Positions 17,427 to 26,186 of a DNA stretch of 41,210 nt are shown here, one piece after another. Origin of the DNA: Vibrio variabilis (GTDB lineage Bacteria; Pseudomonadota; Gammaproteobacteria; Enterobacterales; Vibrionaceae); contig NZ_JYJK01000097.1 in assembly GCF_003263785.1 (NCBI RefSeq), forward strand, positions 1-41,210, given 5' to 3'. The position numbers and the translations under genes are program-made. Each line of letters opens with the position of its first letter. Within the stretch, counting starts at the first letter, position 1. The notes under the pieces were generated by a model. The model was given only the letters and a program-made list of their open reading frames with translations. It was not told where the DNA came from and made no database searches.

Positions 17427-18491
17427 TCATTGGTCGAACCTCTTGCCCGGGCGATAAGCCAACGTGCCAGCAGTAATCACTCTTTCTCCAGCATTGAGCT
17501 GAGACGTCACTTGCACGCGCTCCCCTGACATACCTCCAGTTTCAATTGCTCGACGCTCAATCGAGTTGTCTTCCTTTACAACCCAAACGTACTGATTACC
17601 CAAGTTATCTGGTGAAATAGCTGAAAGTGGTACAGTGATCATGCCCTCCTCTTGTTCGCTGAGCACCGACAAAACGCGCACTGACATTCCCGGTAGAAGT
17701 AAACCTTGTTGTGCTTTTTTAAACTCCAAAGTGACACCATAGGTTCTCGCTGCAGGATCCGGTTCGGTTTCAAACGTCTTCACCTCTAAGTCAAAGGTTT
17801 TGCTTGGAAACAGAGACGTGGTAGCAAATACCTTTCTCGGGCTATTTGGCTGGGTCATAATTCGCTCTGGAACCTGGATTACCACTTCGAGTTGCTCTAA
17901 GTCATGGATATAAAGAATCGATTCATTGCCTTGAATAAGAGTATGATTGTCAACATATTTCCGCCCGACTACACCATCGAATGGCGCTTTAAGCACAGTT
18001 TCGTCGAGTCTACGTTCAGCTTCTTCGAGTTTGCTTATCGCTAATTGATAACGGAGCTTTATCTCATCCAACTGACTCTTTGAGATCGCCTGCTTACCGT
18101 TATAAAGTTGCAACGCGCGCTTATATTCAGTTTGTGAGTTTGAGGCTTCATTCTTGGCAGCTTGTAGAGCAATCTCTGCATCCACTGGATCAAGTTTTGC
18201 GATAATCTGCCCTTTTGAAACGCTATCCCCTTGCTCAACCATGAGCTCTACCAAACGGCCTGCACTACGAAATGAAAGCTCTGCACGGTGTGAAGAACGA
18301 ACCACACCATTGAAATAAAGGTCGGCAACGACTTGAGGGGTAATAGTTTCGATAATAGCTGGACGAACGACGGGCACTTGTTCAATGCTTTGTTCACTTT
18401 TGCATCCGGTTAATAAAACCGATGCAGAAAGTCCAACTGTCAACAAAAAAGGCTTGGTATGAAAGTAATCTGACAACATTGGGCGATTCAC
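17427..18491 (-). CDS. RND efflux membrane-fusion (periplasmic adaptor) lipoprotein
   Basis: This adaptor links the RND transporter to an outer-membrane channel. It is 354 residues with a lipoprotein signal (lipobox LLTGC), then the barrel-sandwich/lipoyl part (LSFRSAGRLVELMVEQGDSVSKGQIIAKLDP), an alpha-helical hairpin with KQAISKSQLDEIK, the second lipoyl half (LKAPFDGVVGRKYVD) and the beta-barrel and membrane-proximal domains. I prefer the GTG at 18491, because TTGGAG stands 6 bases upstream; the ATG at 18479 and TTG at 18503 lack comparable sites. It is the first gene of the operon with the RND transporter. The promoter region contains the element shared with the barrel gene at 13456-14130. 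Confidence 0.88.
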   Translation of the reverse strand: MNRPMLSDYFHTKPFLLTVGLSASVLLTGCKSEQSIEQVPVVRPAIIETITPQVVADLYFNGVVRSSHRAELSFRSAGRLVELMVEQGDSVSKGQIIAKLDPVDAEIALQAAKNEASNSQTEYKRALQLYNGKQAISKSQLDEIKLRYQLAISKLEEAERRLDETVLKAPFDGVVGRKYVDNHTLIQGNESILYIHDLEQLEVVIQVPERIMTQPNSPRKVFATTSLFPSKTFDLEVKTFETEPDPAARTYGVTLEFKKAQQGLLLPGMSVRVLSVLSEQEEGMITVPLSAISPDNLGNQYVWVVKEDNSIERRAIETGGMSGERVQVTSQLNAGERVITAGTLAYRPGKRFDQ

Positions 18492-18596
18492 GGAGCTCTC
18501 CAAGATTTCTTAAAGATGATTAAAAATGTGATAGATGGTCTCTATCTGTTGGTTGAGAGTTTAAAGAAATCGCCCTATCTCTCTAGGTTTAGCTGT

Positions 18597-18647
18597 TATT
18601 CATTTTTGAACATTGGCTTTCCCCAATTATGAATAACTCTTATTCGT
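18597..18647. promoter_or_regulatory. Operator-like element shared with the barrel gene (copy 2)
   Basis: The 16-mer at 18597-18612 is identical to 14233-14248. Seventeen bases further on, ATGAATA, five bases, TATTCGT (18629-18647) repeats the dyad of copy 1 with one change. The site is about 105-155 bases upstream of the membrane-fusion gene start and also upstream of the plus-strand gene at 18710, so it could act on both. Confidence 0.7.
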
Positions 18648-18709
18648 TCTTTTCCGCTTAGTAACGAAGTAGGTTATCGATGAAGATTTATTTCTATAGA
18701 GAGGTATAA

Positions 18710-19075
18710 ATGAGCGACAAAAACCCACTACGGCAAAACGACTATCAAGAATCGATTTGCCTCAATAATCGCCCCTATTGTTTGTTGGACATAGGCGATG
18801 GACCATGCACCATCGTTCTAGTAACAAGCATTGATGAGCACAAAACCAACGCTAAGCCAGACACTGGGAGGAAAATTCTATTCGATATATCTGAAAGTTG
18901 GGGACATGACCCTGAGAAGTTGCGAGCTGGAGATATCGAGTTATTGTCTAACGACATACATTTACTGCTGGATGTGTTCTGGCTAAACAAGGTTGAGTTT
19001 GATACGACAGTTGCAGGGCTAGATCTTTCGTCGATAACAAAGCGACTGACTGCTTGTCGATGTTCAGCAAGCTGA
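18710..19075 (+). CDS. Small protein resembling the N-terminal part of an alpha/beta hydrolase
   Basis: The 121-residue product has a good ribosome site (GAGAGG, 5 bases before the ATG). Its order of elements, LLDIGDGPCTIVLVTSID, WGHDPEKLR, ELLSNDIHLLLDVFWLNKVEFDTTVAG, looks like the first half of an alpha/beta hydrolase up to the nucleophile elbow, but the elbow serine is absent (AGLDLSS) and the C-terminal half is missing. It is therefore probably a truncated or repurposed gene, not an active enzyme. Near the end another frame reads DNKATDCLSMFSKLS before a stop, so the last 20 residues may be affected by an indel. It is divergent from the RND operon and shares its promoter region. Function unknown. 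Confidence 0.55.
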   Translation: MSDKNPLRQNDYQESICLNNRPYCLLDIGDGPCTIVLVTSIDEHKTNAKPDTGRKILFDISESWGHDPEKLRAGDIELLSNDIHLLLDVFWLNKVEFDTTVAGLDLSSITKRLTACRCSAS

Positions 19076-19305
19076 GTTGAGGTTAGGTGTTACAGGAGCG
19101 CTGGAGTTTCTTTGTGATTCAGCGTTTCTGCTATTTGGCATTGTCGTTAAACACGACTTGTTATAATTCCCTCCATTAGACAGTCGAAAATCCCAAGTGA
19201 AGCGAGCGTTCGTTACTTCATAAATCAACAAACAACCACAAAGCTACCTAGTGGTCTTAGCACTGTACCAATAATAAAAAGTAACAAGTGAGTTAAAGGA
19301 ATCAC

Positions 19306-20267
19306 CTAAGGCTGTATGCCAATAGTCTGCTCGGCTATATCTGGTTGCAGTACGTCATTAAAAAAACTCTGCATTGTTTGATGCAGATACTGGTTTAATG
19401 GATAGCCGCGCTTCGCCTGCAAATAACCACCTACAACTGAGACACTCCTCAGTTCTTTGGGCATCAGAGGAAGAGGATAACATTGGAGTTCATCATTATG
19501 AGTAAGTAAATAACTGCTATTGAACTTAAATGCGTCCGAGTTAACAAGCTTATCAACCGCAATGGAGATACTGTGAGTGCTTAGCACTATATTGGGTGTG
19601 TATCCTCTAGAAGTGAACAAACTATTGGTATAAGGGTCTTGATTTGGATTGACACTTTCCGAGAATAGCTTAACCAGAGGAAGTTTATGGATAACATCCC
19701 AGTCTGATGTTTTACTTAGCACTGGATGGTTTTTTCTCGCTACTAAGTTAATCTTAATATCTGATAAGTGATGGGTATATATGTCTTGTGGAATTGGAAA
19801 TGGTTCATAGTGAACCATGTAGTCTATATTTCGGTCTAGTATTTGTGAAAGCGTGTCTTGTTGCCAATATACTAAAGATAGGTTTGCTTTAGGTAGCGCT
19901 TGAACTAGTGCCTGATATATCCCTCGCCCAAAAATCTCAAGCAAGGTCAACTCAAAGGCAATCACGACCGTCCCTTCATAATTATCAGGGTCGAAGCTGC
20001 TGTAGGCTTCAAGTACCTCGCTAAACGGCGTCAACATGTTCTCCGCAGCTTCGGCTAATTTTTCTGCAAGTTCAGAGGCTCAACACCATGCGCCTTTCGA
20101 ATAAACAGCTGATCTCCAAAAGTCTCACGCAGTTTTGCCATGCCACGACTCACGCTGGTTTGGGAAATCCCCAGTATTTCACCTGCTTGAGAGACGTTTC
20201 TTGTCTCAACTACCACTTTCAAAAGAGTCAGCAGATTTAAATCGAGATTTTTAATTGATTTGCTCAT
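19306..20267 (-). pseudogene. LysR-family transcriptional regulator, one frameshift
   Basis: The first 70 residues hold the winged helix-turn-helix (LNLLTLLKVVVETRNVSQAGEILGISQTSVSRGMAKLRETFGDQLFIRKAHGVEPL). The frame then stops at 20055, but one missing base near 20068-20074 joins it to LAEKLAEAAENMLTPF and the effector domain of about 240 residues. The repaired length, about 320 residues, is normal for the family. The effector domain looks complete (EGTVVIAFELTLLEIFGRGI, RSVSVVGGYLQ). The target is unknown; the DUF3943 barrel gene upstream and the RND operon are the nearest candidates. An in vivo frameshift cannot be excluded. Confidence 0.8.
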
Positions 20268-20419
20268 CCTTGATGCCTTTTAAAGTCCCACCCGTCAAAC
20301 ATAAAAGTATCACTTGGCAACTTTGCCAGCAACACACATGTTAGGATGTGAGACTCCATAAGAAACCGCATCAGAACCAAATAAATATTCTGATACGCTT
20401 CGTTAGACTAGCGCTTCAT

Positions 20420-21844
20420 CTACTCGCCTTTACCAAACCGATAGACCAATCGGCCTGTCGCAACAGTTTCACTCGCTTTTGCTGAAGGACGCCCTGCATA
20501 GCGCCATTCTGCTTGTAGAGCCCAATTTGGATGAAGTGTATAGTGCAATCCTGCACCAGCATTTAACTGTAACTGTTTGGTTTTGTTATCCTCATTTTTC
20601 ATGCTTTCACCAACGCCTGCCGTAACAAACGGGCGTAGTTTGGAATCACTATTAAAATAATAAAGGCCATTTGCACTGTAGCTTTCATACGTCACCGCTC
20701 GCATTGTATTTCGGTCATTTAGAGACGCTCGAGTGTAAGTTAAGTGTCCAGAGAGAGCAGGGCTAAAGTGCAAGCCTACAGTAAACGAGGCACCCGTACC
20801 TGAGTCTAGTTCCCAATAGTCAGATGGAACTACATAGCTAGCACCTGCCGAGACTCCAACGATGCTATAAGTCACAGGGTCTTCGCTGCTTTGCGAGTGG
20901 TAACTTTTTCTGGTTCTCGAGAAGCTAGGAGTCGTATCGAGTGCGTACTGCACCTCAAACCTAAATTGACGCTCAGAACCACCATTCGGCGTGTTGACGT
21001 TTTGTACCCCAACAAATCCAGTACCTGCTTTTACAATCTCTCTTCCCGCCAAATGGTTAACACCGCTCCCAAGGCTATCAACAGGGTCAAGCAAGAACAA
21101 AGATATATTTCCCAGTGACTTTGACCCCCAAACACTGCCGCCTGTCAGTCGGATTTCCTGCTCTTTATTGTAGGCCCACTCTCCATATACCCAGCCAAGG
21201 ATAGGCGTAACAAAAAGATCTTGAATGGAAGGAACCTCCGCGAAGGCCTCAATGCCATACTCCCAATAGAAAGTTGACATCATTGCGGAGTATACAAATG
21301 AGTCCCACTGACGATAGCCAGATTTGCGAGCAGCTTGATAATACACCCCTCCAAAATAAGGGTGACCAATATAATTGATTAACCAGTCGTCACGGTCCCA
21401 AGTTGGGCCACTGCTAACATTATCAACCCACTTACCAAACAGATCGTCCCCACCCTTTTCCCAGTTGGTAATGGATTCCGGCATCAAAGCCAAAGCACCA
21501 GCGACACCAACACCATACGCAGCAATTGACTTTGTTTGCGACCATAGCCTAGCGCTATCTTCACCATTTTGCGGAGAGAATAGAGACACACGATAAGGGT
21601 TACTGTAAACGTGGTTGGTGTCTGTAAGCTCTTCCCATGCTGTATTGGACTTATCTGGATGGGATCTGATAGTAAAATCTGAACTCTGAGGCTGAGATAT
21701 CTCTGAAAACTCGGTAAGGGATGCTTCCCAGTGTTCTACCATTTCAAATTGCTGTTGGTCGATATCTAGTGATAATGAGTCAGATAAAACAGGAGCACTT
21801 AGCATCACGGATGCGGCGAGCACGGGTCTGATTAGGATATTCAT
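20420..21844 (-). CDS. DUF3943-domain protein with C-terminal outer-membrane barrel
   Basis: A 474-residue exported protein with a signal peptide (ends LSAPVLSDS). The middle part, about 110-235, matches my memory of DUF3943 (WDRDDWLINYIGHPYFGGVYYQAARKSGY is the diagnostic stretch, given here by its first and last residues 'WDRDDW' and 'ARKSGY'; also FYWEYGIEAFAEVPSIQDLFVTP by 'EAFAEVPS'). The last 170 residues are alternating strands ending LVYRFGKGE, like an OmpA-type eight-stranded barrel (GLYYFNSDSKLRPFVTAGVG). Start ATG at 21844; its ribosome site is weak. The role of DUF3943 proteins is not known; some neighbours in other genomes are lipid or envelope genes, which I state only as general impression. 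No obvious partner gene lies next to it. Confidence 0.72.
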   Translation of the reverse strand: MNILIRPVLAASVMLSAPVLSDSLSLDIDQQQFEMVEHWEASLTEFSEISQPQSSDFTIRSHPDKSNTAWEELTDTNHVYSNPYRVSLFSPQNGEDSARLWSQTKSIAAYGVGVAGALALMPESITNWEKGGDDLFGKWVDNVSSGPTWDRDDWLINYIGHPYFGGVYYQAARKSGYRQWDSFVYSAMMSTFYWEYGIEAFAEVPSIQDLFVTPILGWVYGEWAYNKEQEIRLTGGSVWGSKSLGNISLFLLDPVDSLGSGVNHLAGREIVKAGTGFVGVQNVNTPNGGSERQFRFEVQYALDTTPSFSRTRKSYHSQSSEDPVTYSIVGVSAGASYVVPSDYWELDSGTGASFTVGLHFSPALSGHLTYTRASLNDRNTMRAVTYESYSANGLYYFNSDSKLRPFVTAGVGESMKNEDNKTKQLQLNAGAGLHYTLHPNWALQAEWRYAGRPSAKASETVATGRLVYRFGKGE

Positions 21845-22257
21845 TTTGATATTTCTGCTTCTGATATATTAAATTTATGCCCATCCTTTGCGAGTTATGA
21901 AATTTGCATTCCTTAAATTTCGTCATCTAGCGTTTCTCAGTCTATGAAACGAGATATTTTGTTTAGAAGGAGTGTAAATTCGTTGCAGAAACAAATGAAC
22001 GTTTATCAGAAATTCAAAATTGATGTATCAGAACACTAAGATTGCCGGAAGTGAACATCTGGCTTATTGTATGAAGGGATTAGAGCTTTGCGAGTTTAGC
22101 TTTTTGATGAGTAGACTAACCCTATCAATAACTTAAAAAACAGAGCCACGTTGCAACACTTATTTATCAGCCATGTAGTGCGGTTCAATACAGTATTGAC
22201 GAATTCAGGCATAACCTTTAGCTTCACTTCAATTGCTCTGTAAATAACCACTGGTCA
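21845..22257. other. Intergenic, about 410 bases, no gene seen
   Basis: AT-rich sequence upstream of the DUF3943 gene. A tiny 18-codon frame after an AAGGAG (21966) is the only gene-like sign and is too short to call. No clear hairpin or T-run was seen. Confidence 0.4.
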
Positions 22258-22433
22258 ATGAAATCACTACCGACGCAACTTCCTATCTTTATTCAAGTAG
22301 CGAAACTTGGCAATTTTGCCAAAGCCAACACAGAACTTAGTATTTCGCTCCTGCGGTGAGCAAGGCCATCAGTAAGCTTGAGCAAGAGCTAAAACAAGGA
22401 AAAGTCATACCTTTACTTAAAGATTGTCAATAG
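22258..22433 (+). pseudogene. Remnant of a LysR-type regulator (DNA-binding domain only)
   Basis: The ATG at 22258 opens LPTQLPIFIQVAKLGNFAKANTELSIS, then the frame breaks near 22346; after one missing base it continues APAVSKAISKLEQELKQ. Together this is the LysR helix-turn-helix. Similarity ends after ELKQGK and a stop comes at 22431, so the effector domain is gone. The remnant ends about 30 bases from the truncated end of the oppositely oriented DUF3360 gene. Confidence 0.75.
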
Positions 22434-22462
22434 CAAGACTGGTAGATCCAAATACGTAAAGG

Positions 22463-23005
22463 TTAGCGTTTACTAGTCAGGTTTGCCAGCATACTGCCAC
22501 CTTTACTAACGGCGAGTAATAAACCTAAAGCGCCAGTCAGCAACCCAAAAGCCATCGGGTGCCTACCAGCAGCGACAACAATAGGTATTAAAGGGATTAA
22601 TGGGCCGTGTGTACCTACAAGGTTAGCGGTGGGTAGTAGAAAGCCAGAGAAAAGAATAATGAATACAGAGGCTATGAGTAATTCATAACGCACATTTTCT
22701 AAAACAAAGCCCTCATTGAGTCCCAAAGCCCCGGCAAAGGTTGCAGCAATAGCCCCCACCATAACCACTTTACCAATGGTCGCCGCCATCGCAGGGATAG
22801 TGTCTTCTAGCTCAAATCGATAGTCTTTAAATGGTAAATTTGGACGCCAGCGTTTCGGCGCCATGACTTGCAATTCGTGTTCTAAATATTGCTCTCGGGA
22901 TGAAAATTCTGATCTAGGTTTATGTTGTTGTTCATAGGTGAGTTCATCTTGGTTGGCTTGGGGGTTTTCTGTTCCTGCGTGTACGGCTTCTAAAGTACTG
23001 CTCAT
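22463..23005 (-). pseudogene. Truncated DUF3360 membrane permease (N-terminal 180 residues)
   Basis: The product begins with the polar region typical of Vibrio DUF3360 proteins (REQYLEHELQVMAPKRWRPNLPF) and contains the first transmembrane helices (ATIGKVVMVGAIAATFAGALG, LLIASVFIILFSGFLLPTANLVGTHGPLIPLIPIVVAAG). It stops after GSMLANLTS, where the family normally continues for about 300 residues more. The start at 23005 has AAAGGA 7 bases upstream. With this length it is unlikely to transport anything. The lost part lies exactly where the opposite-strand LysR remnant is also cut, pointing to one deletion. Confidence 0.75.
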
Positions 23006-23296
23006 TGTGATTCCTTTCGTTCACACTCTATGGTGTGTTGTTCCAGCAAACGTTATTGGTTTACTGCACAAAGGTCTAGCGAGTAGTTTCTAACTACTTT
23101 CTACTACAAAGATCTGTCGGATTCTTCGTTATGAAACCCTTGATATACAGTTGCTAGTACCATATACCAAACGAAAAAAAACAAATAGTCTCAGGCAGTT
23201 AGACATTAGTCGTAGACTACAGTTACTAGTATGAACTTTACCTATTTGGATGGAACGGAATCAGGAAGTTACCAGCATATTGGTAGTCTCAGTGAA
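23006..23296. other. Intergenic region, no gene seen
   Basis: About 290 bases, AT-rich, holding the promoter side of the truncated DUF3360 gene. An imperfect short repeat, GTAGTTTCTAACTAC, occurs near 23088. Nothing else stood out. Confidence 0.4.
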
Positions 23297-23329
23297 AAAT
23301 AGAAAAAGCGAACCGGTCAGGGTTCGCTT
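23297..23329 (-). terminator. Terminator of the YcxB-like gene
   Basis: AAGCGAACC pairs with GGTTCGCTT (9 bp, 6-base loop), followed by TTTTTC and more Ts on the minus strand. It shares its stem sequence with the gcvP and alpha-glucosidase terminators. Confidence 0.82.
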
Positions 23330-23365
23330 CTTAGTTTCGAGCCATCAAGGTCTCACACACTAAAA

Positions 23366-23860
23366 TTAGTTCGTGTTGGCTGCGGCGTGCTGTTCGACCA
23401 TAAAGGCAAGCATTTCATCGCTTAAGCAAGATTTGCTGACGTATTGGCGCTGTTTACCTATATGAATAATGAGTCCCAACTCACTTTGTTGCAGTTGGTC
23501 GATATCACTCCAGGCAATGGTGTTATTGACCTTGCCACTTTTATACGTCACGCCTTTGGCATCAACCTTGAGCTCCACTTTACTGCCAGCACTCGAACCA
23601 ATGTTCTGACGCCACACCCACCAGCCTCTTTTAAAGTAAACACTTAAAGCCTCGACAAAACTCAACACAATAAAGAACCACCCCAAATAGCCGTTAGGCA
23701 GTAACTCAAACTTAACCAACACCGAGCCAAAGAGAAGAAACAGCGCGGCTTTATAGTAAGATTTAGGGAATTCAGTTGGAGTACTGGTTTGATCGTAACA
23801 CTCAGCAAAAAACGCTTTGTTGAGGGTGTATTCTGCGGTGAATTCTTGTTTATCGGGCAT
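23366..23860 (-). CDS. YcxB-like membrane protein
   Basis: The 164-residue product has two close hydrophobic segments (about 38-80: YYKAALFLLFGSVLVKF, GYLGWFFIVLSFVEALSVYF) followed by a soluble C-terminal domain of the YcxB-like/PH-like type (VELKVDAKGVTYKSGKVNNTIAWSDIDQLQQSELGLIIHIG). I chose the ATG at 23860; the frame opens at a TTG at 23899 without a better ribosome site. Members of this family are of unknown function, possibly membrane-anchored. It is monocistronic with its own terminator. Confidence 0.65.
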   Translation of the reverse strand: MPDKQEFTAEYTLNKAFFAECYDQTSTPTEFPKSYYKAALFLLFGSVLVKFELLPNGYLGWFFIVLSFVEALSVYFKRGWWVWRQNIGSSAGSKVELKVDAKGVTYKSGKVNNTIAWSDIDQLQQSELGLIIHIGKQRQYVSKSCLSDEMLAFMVEQHAAANTN

Positions 23861-24082
23861 ATGGGGCTTCTTTGGGGCTTTCTGTGAATGAGTATCCAAT
23901 GCTGCGACGTCGCAACTCGGTTATTGTATATCTTCTACAGCGTTTTCTTTAGTCATTTTAAACCACGTGTGTAAATCAATGATTCCCACGGCGTCGAGCT
24001 CTTGTTAGCTACCAACTACTATGTCGTAGGACACCATGTTAGAATTTCATCACTCGAACACGACCGTGATTAGAATGAGCAC

Positions 24083-25051
24083 ATGCGAAAACTGCACTCT
24101 CCCCTAATACTCACTTCATCGGAAACACTTCTTTACTATATACCGTACTTAGAAAGTAAGGGGATACGCTGGAGAGAGATCGCTTCAGACTGTGGCTTGC
24201 CTAGTGACGATGTGATCAACGAGTCGTGGCTACCAATGAAAGAGCTAGCGCTTTTTTTAAGCCGAATCGCTCCTCTTTGTGAGGACGATATGCCCTTGAT
24301 AGTGGGACAAAACATAGCGCAGCAAGTCATAGAAGGGAAATGGGGACTTATTGAAAGCGGTCTTGACTTTAAGCAAACTATTCAATCACTTATGCGTAAT
24401 GAACATCGCTTCAGCCGTCAAAACACTTACTGGCTTGAGAAGGTGTCTGGTGTTTGGAGTTGGTGTCACCGAGGTTTACTTAAACCTAGTTTTCCTGGTT
24501 CAAACATTAATGAGTGGTTTCGGGTTTCCCTATTACTTCATATTTGTCGTCATTGGCTTGGAAATGACTGGAAGCCAGCGAGCTTAAGTCTAATGAGTAA
24601 CAAGAATCAGGGCAGAATATACGCAGACATCCTGTTACCGGATACAGAAATTCGCTACGAACAAGCGTATTTTAGCTTAGAGCTCACTGACGTAGAAAAC
24701 CTAGAACCTATGGCTAACCGAGCATTGAAGTCCAGAGACATAAGCGAAATTCTACTTTTAGCTGAGAGTTACTGCCATATACCCCACTTTACCGCAGATT
24801 GGGTCGCGAGTTTATTTGGGGTCACACCAAAAACACTCTATCGCTACTTTAAAGATCACGACACCTCTTTCTTGGAAATCAAAAAGCACGCCATTCTTAA
24901 GCGCAGTAAACAGTTACTTTTAGATACTGACGAGTCTGTAAGTAATATCGCCTATCGAATGGGATACGATAATGTTTCTAACTACAACCGCGCCATCAAA
25001 GCCATGTGTGGTTTAACACCAGCGCAATTAAGAAAAGCCAGAACTGAGTGA
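24083..25051 (+). CDS. AraC-family transcriptional activator (OruR/arabinose-binding-like N terminus)
   Basis: A 322-residue regulator. Residues about 20-200 resemble the Arabinose_bd-type sensor domain seen in OruR/ArgR-like AraC proteins (GLPSDDVINESWLPMKELALFLSRIAP). The C-terminal part (about 225-320) is the double helix-turn-helix of AraC: VASLFGVTPKTLYRYFKDHDTSF and SNIAYRMGYDNVSNYNRAIKAMCGLTPAQLR, each shown here as short stretches. Immediately downstream, at 25190-25229, are two 18-base direct repeats 22 bases apart, the geometry expected for an AraC protein, followed by a set of envelope genes. I infer that it activates those genes in response to a substrate. It is transcribed in the same direction as them. 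Confidence 0.87.
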   Translation: MRKLHSPLILTSSETLLYYIPYLESKGIRWREIASDCGLPSDDVINESWLPMKELALFLSRIAPLCEDDMPLIVGQNIAQQVIEGKWGLIESGLDFKQTIQSLMRNEHRFSRQNTYWLEKVSGVWSWCHRGLLKPSFPGSNINEWFRVSLLLHICRHWLGNDWKPASLSLMSNKNQGRIYADILLPDTEIRYEQAYFSLELTDVENLEPMANRALKSRDISEILLLAESYCHIPHFTADWVASLFGVTPKTLYRYFKDHDTSFLEIKKHAILKRSKQLLLDTDESVSNIAYRMGYDNVSNYNRAIKAMCGLTPAQLRKARTE

Positions 25052-25189
25052 TCCCTACATACCATTCATATTCTCGCTTTAACTCACCACCCAATCTATT
25101 GTCAATGCGACTCTACCTGTCCATCGCTTAAAACTAATGCCGCTTTCTTGTAGGCACTCCATCATTTTTCGCTGACAAAACCATCATCA

Positions 25190-25229
25190 AATGTCCAAAA
25201 ATGACCTGTTCAATGTCCAAAAATGACCT
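25190..25229 (+). promoter_or_regulatory. Two direct repeats, probable AraC-type activator site, with promoter
   Basis: AATGTCCAAAAATGACCT occurs at 25190-25207 and again, identical, at 25212-25229, so the copies start 22 bases apart, about two helical turns. A -10-like TAACAT lies at 25252-25257 and the -35 position (about 25229-25234) is poor and touches the second repeat, as in activator-dependent promoters. The gene at 25353 follows. Confidence 0.78.
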
Positions 25230-25352
25230 ATTTAGTTCTTTGAAGACCTCTTAACATACCCTCATCGGAAGGAGTCTTTACGCCAACATAGTTGCTGTAA
25301 TTTACGCAAAAGGATTTTATATCTCTCACATCTAAAACTTAGAGAATCATAG

Positions 25353-26093
25353 ATGACAAATACAAGATCAATCCTTGTTCTATCGTTGCTAGCAGCGTCG
25401 GCTCCAGTATTGGCGGCAGACAAAACGCCTGATCCTTCAGATCTCACTGAAACCAACACATCGGCCTATGTAGGTATGAGTAATCAAGGTGGTGTGAAAG
25501 GTTCAATCTCCGGTGATATGAAGTTCGATAACGGTCAGCAAGGCATGTTTACCCTCGAAGCTGCGATGGATAAGGATGGCAAATATACTGACAGCAGATT
25601 TCAATACTTTCATGTATTTACGACAGAAAACACAACCGTTCCAAAGATCGCCGCATCACTTGATGTTCTAGATAACGCACTGTTCACCTCTGCATCACCA
25701 GGTGTGACACTCGCTATTAACTCTGGCGTTAAAGGGTTGAATATATTTCCTCGTGCGGGTGTTCTTGGTGGCAAATTTTCGGATGAAGTAAAGTCTTTCG
25801 CTAGCCTATCTGACCAAAATGCTATTGGTGGCTCTGCCGCTCTCTATGTTTTCTATACCGCTGGTCACGACGGTACTTACTTTGGTTTGTATCCGGAATA
25901 CAACTACTTATCTGGTGATGTAGACATGTCTGTTCTCAATACAAACTTTCTCATGTCTACGCCTTTCAGCAAAGACCGAACACGCTGGGGCCAAATTAAA
26001 GTCACCAACACCAACACGACGATTAAAAATAGCTTTGTCGATAAAAGCATCAACGAGACGGTCGTTTGGGCAAACTACAAATTCTATTTTTAA
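25353..26093 (+). CDS. Predicted outer-membrane barrel protein, first gene of the AraC-linked cluster
   Basis: Not recognised. The 246-residue protein has a signal peptide ending APVLAAD, then alternating strands (GVKGSISGDMKFDNGQQG, GGSAALYVFYTAGHDG, YFGLYPEYNYLSGDVD) and a C-terminal NYKFYF with a final phenylalanine, so an outer-membrane barrel of 8-12 strands is likely. It directly follows the AraC-type direct repeats, 123 bases after the second repeat, and precedes the DcaP-like porin by 93 bases. It may be an accessory channel or substrate-binding barrel. Confidence 0.68.
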   Translation: MTNTRSILVLSLLAASAPVLAADKTPDPSDLTETNTSAYVGMSNQGGVKGSISGDMKFDNGQQGMFTLEAAMDKDGKYTDSRFQYFHVFTTENTTVPKIAASLDVLDNALFTSASPGVTLAINSGVKGLNIFPRAGVLGGKFSDEVKSFASLSDQNAIGGSAALYVFYTAGHDGTYFGLYPEYNYLSGDVDMSVLNTNFLMSTPFSKDRTRWGQIKVTNTNTTIKNSFVDKSINETVVWANYKFYF

Positions 26094-26186
26094 TTCATAC
26101 AGACTTGCACTGAAAAAATCCTTCGTTTCAACAATAAGCCTTATAACCCACGCACCTTAGTCTCAATTAGGTGCGAGGTTAACTGT

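Noticed and set aside
19140..19305. Promoter-like TTGTCG ... TATAAT and possible small RNA after the hydrolase-like gene
   Set aside because: The spacer is only 15 bases and no hairpin with a T-run follows.
21966..22040. 18-codon frame after AAGGAG upstream of the LysR remnant
   Set aside because: It needs a TTG start at long spacing and is too short to distinguish from chance.
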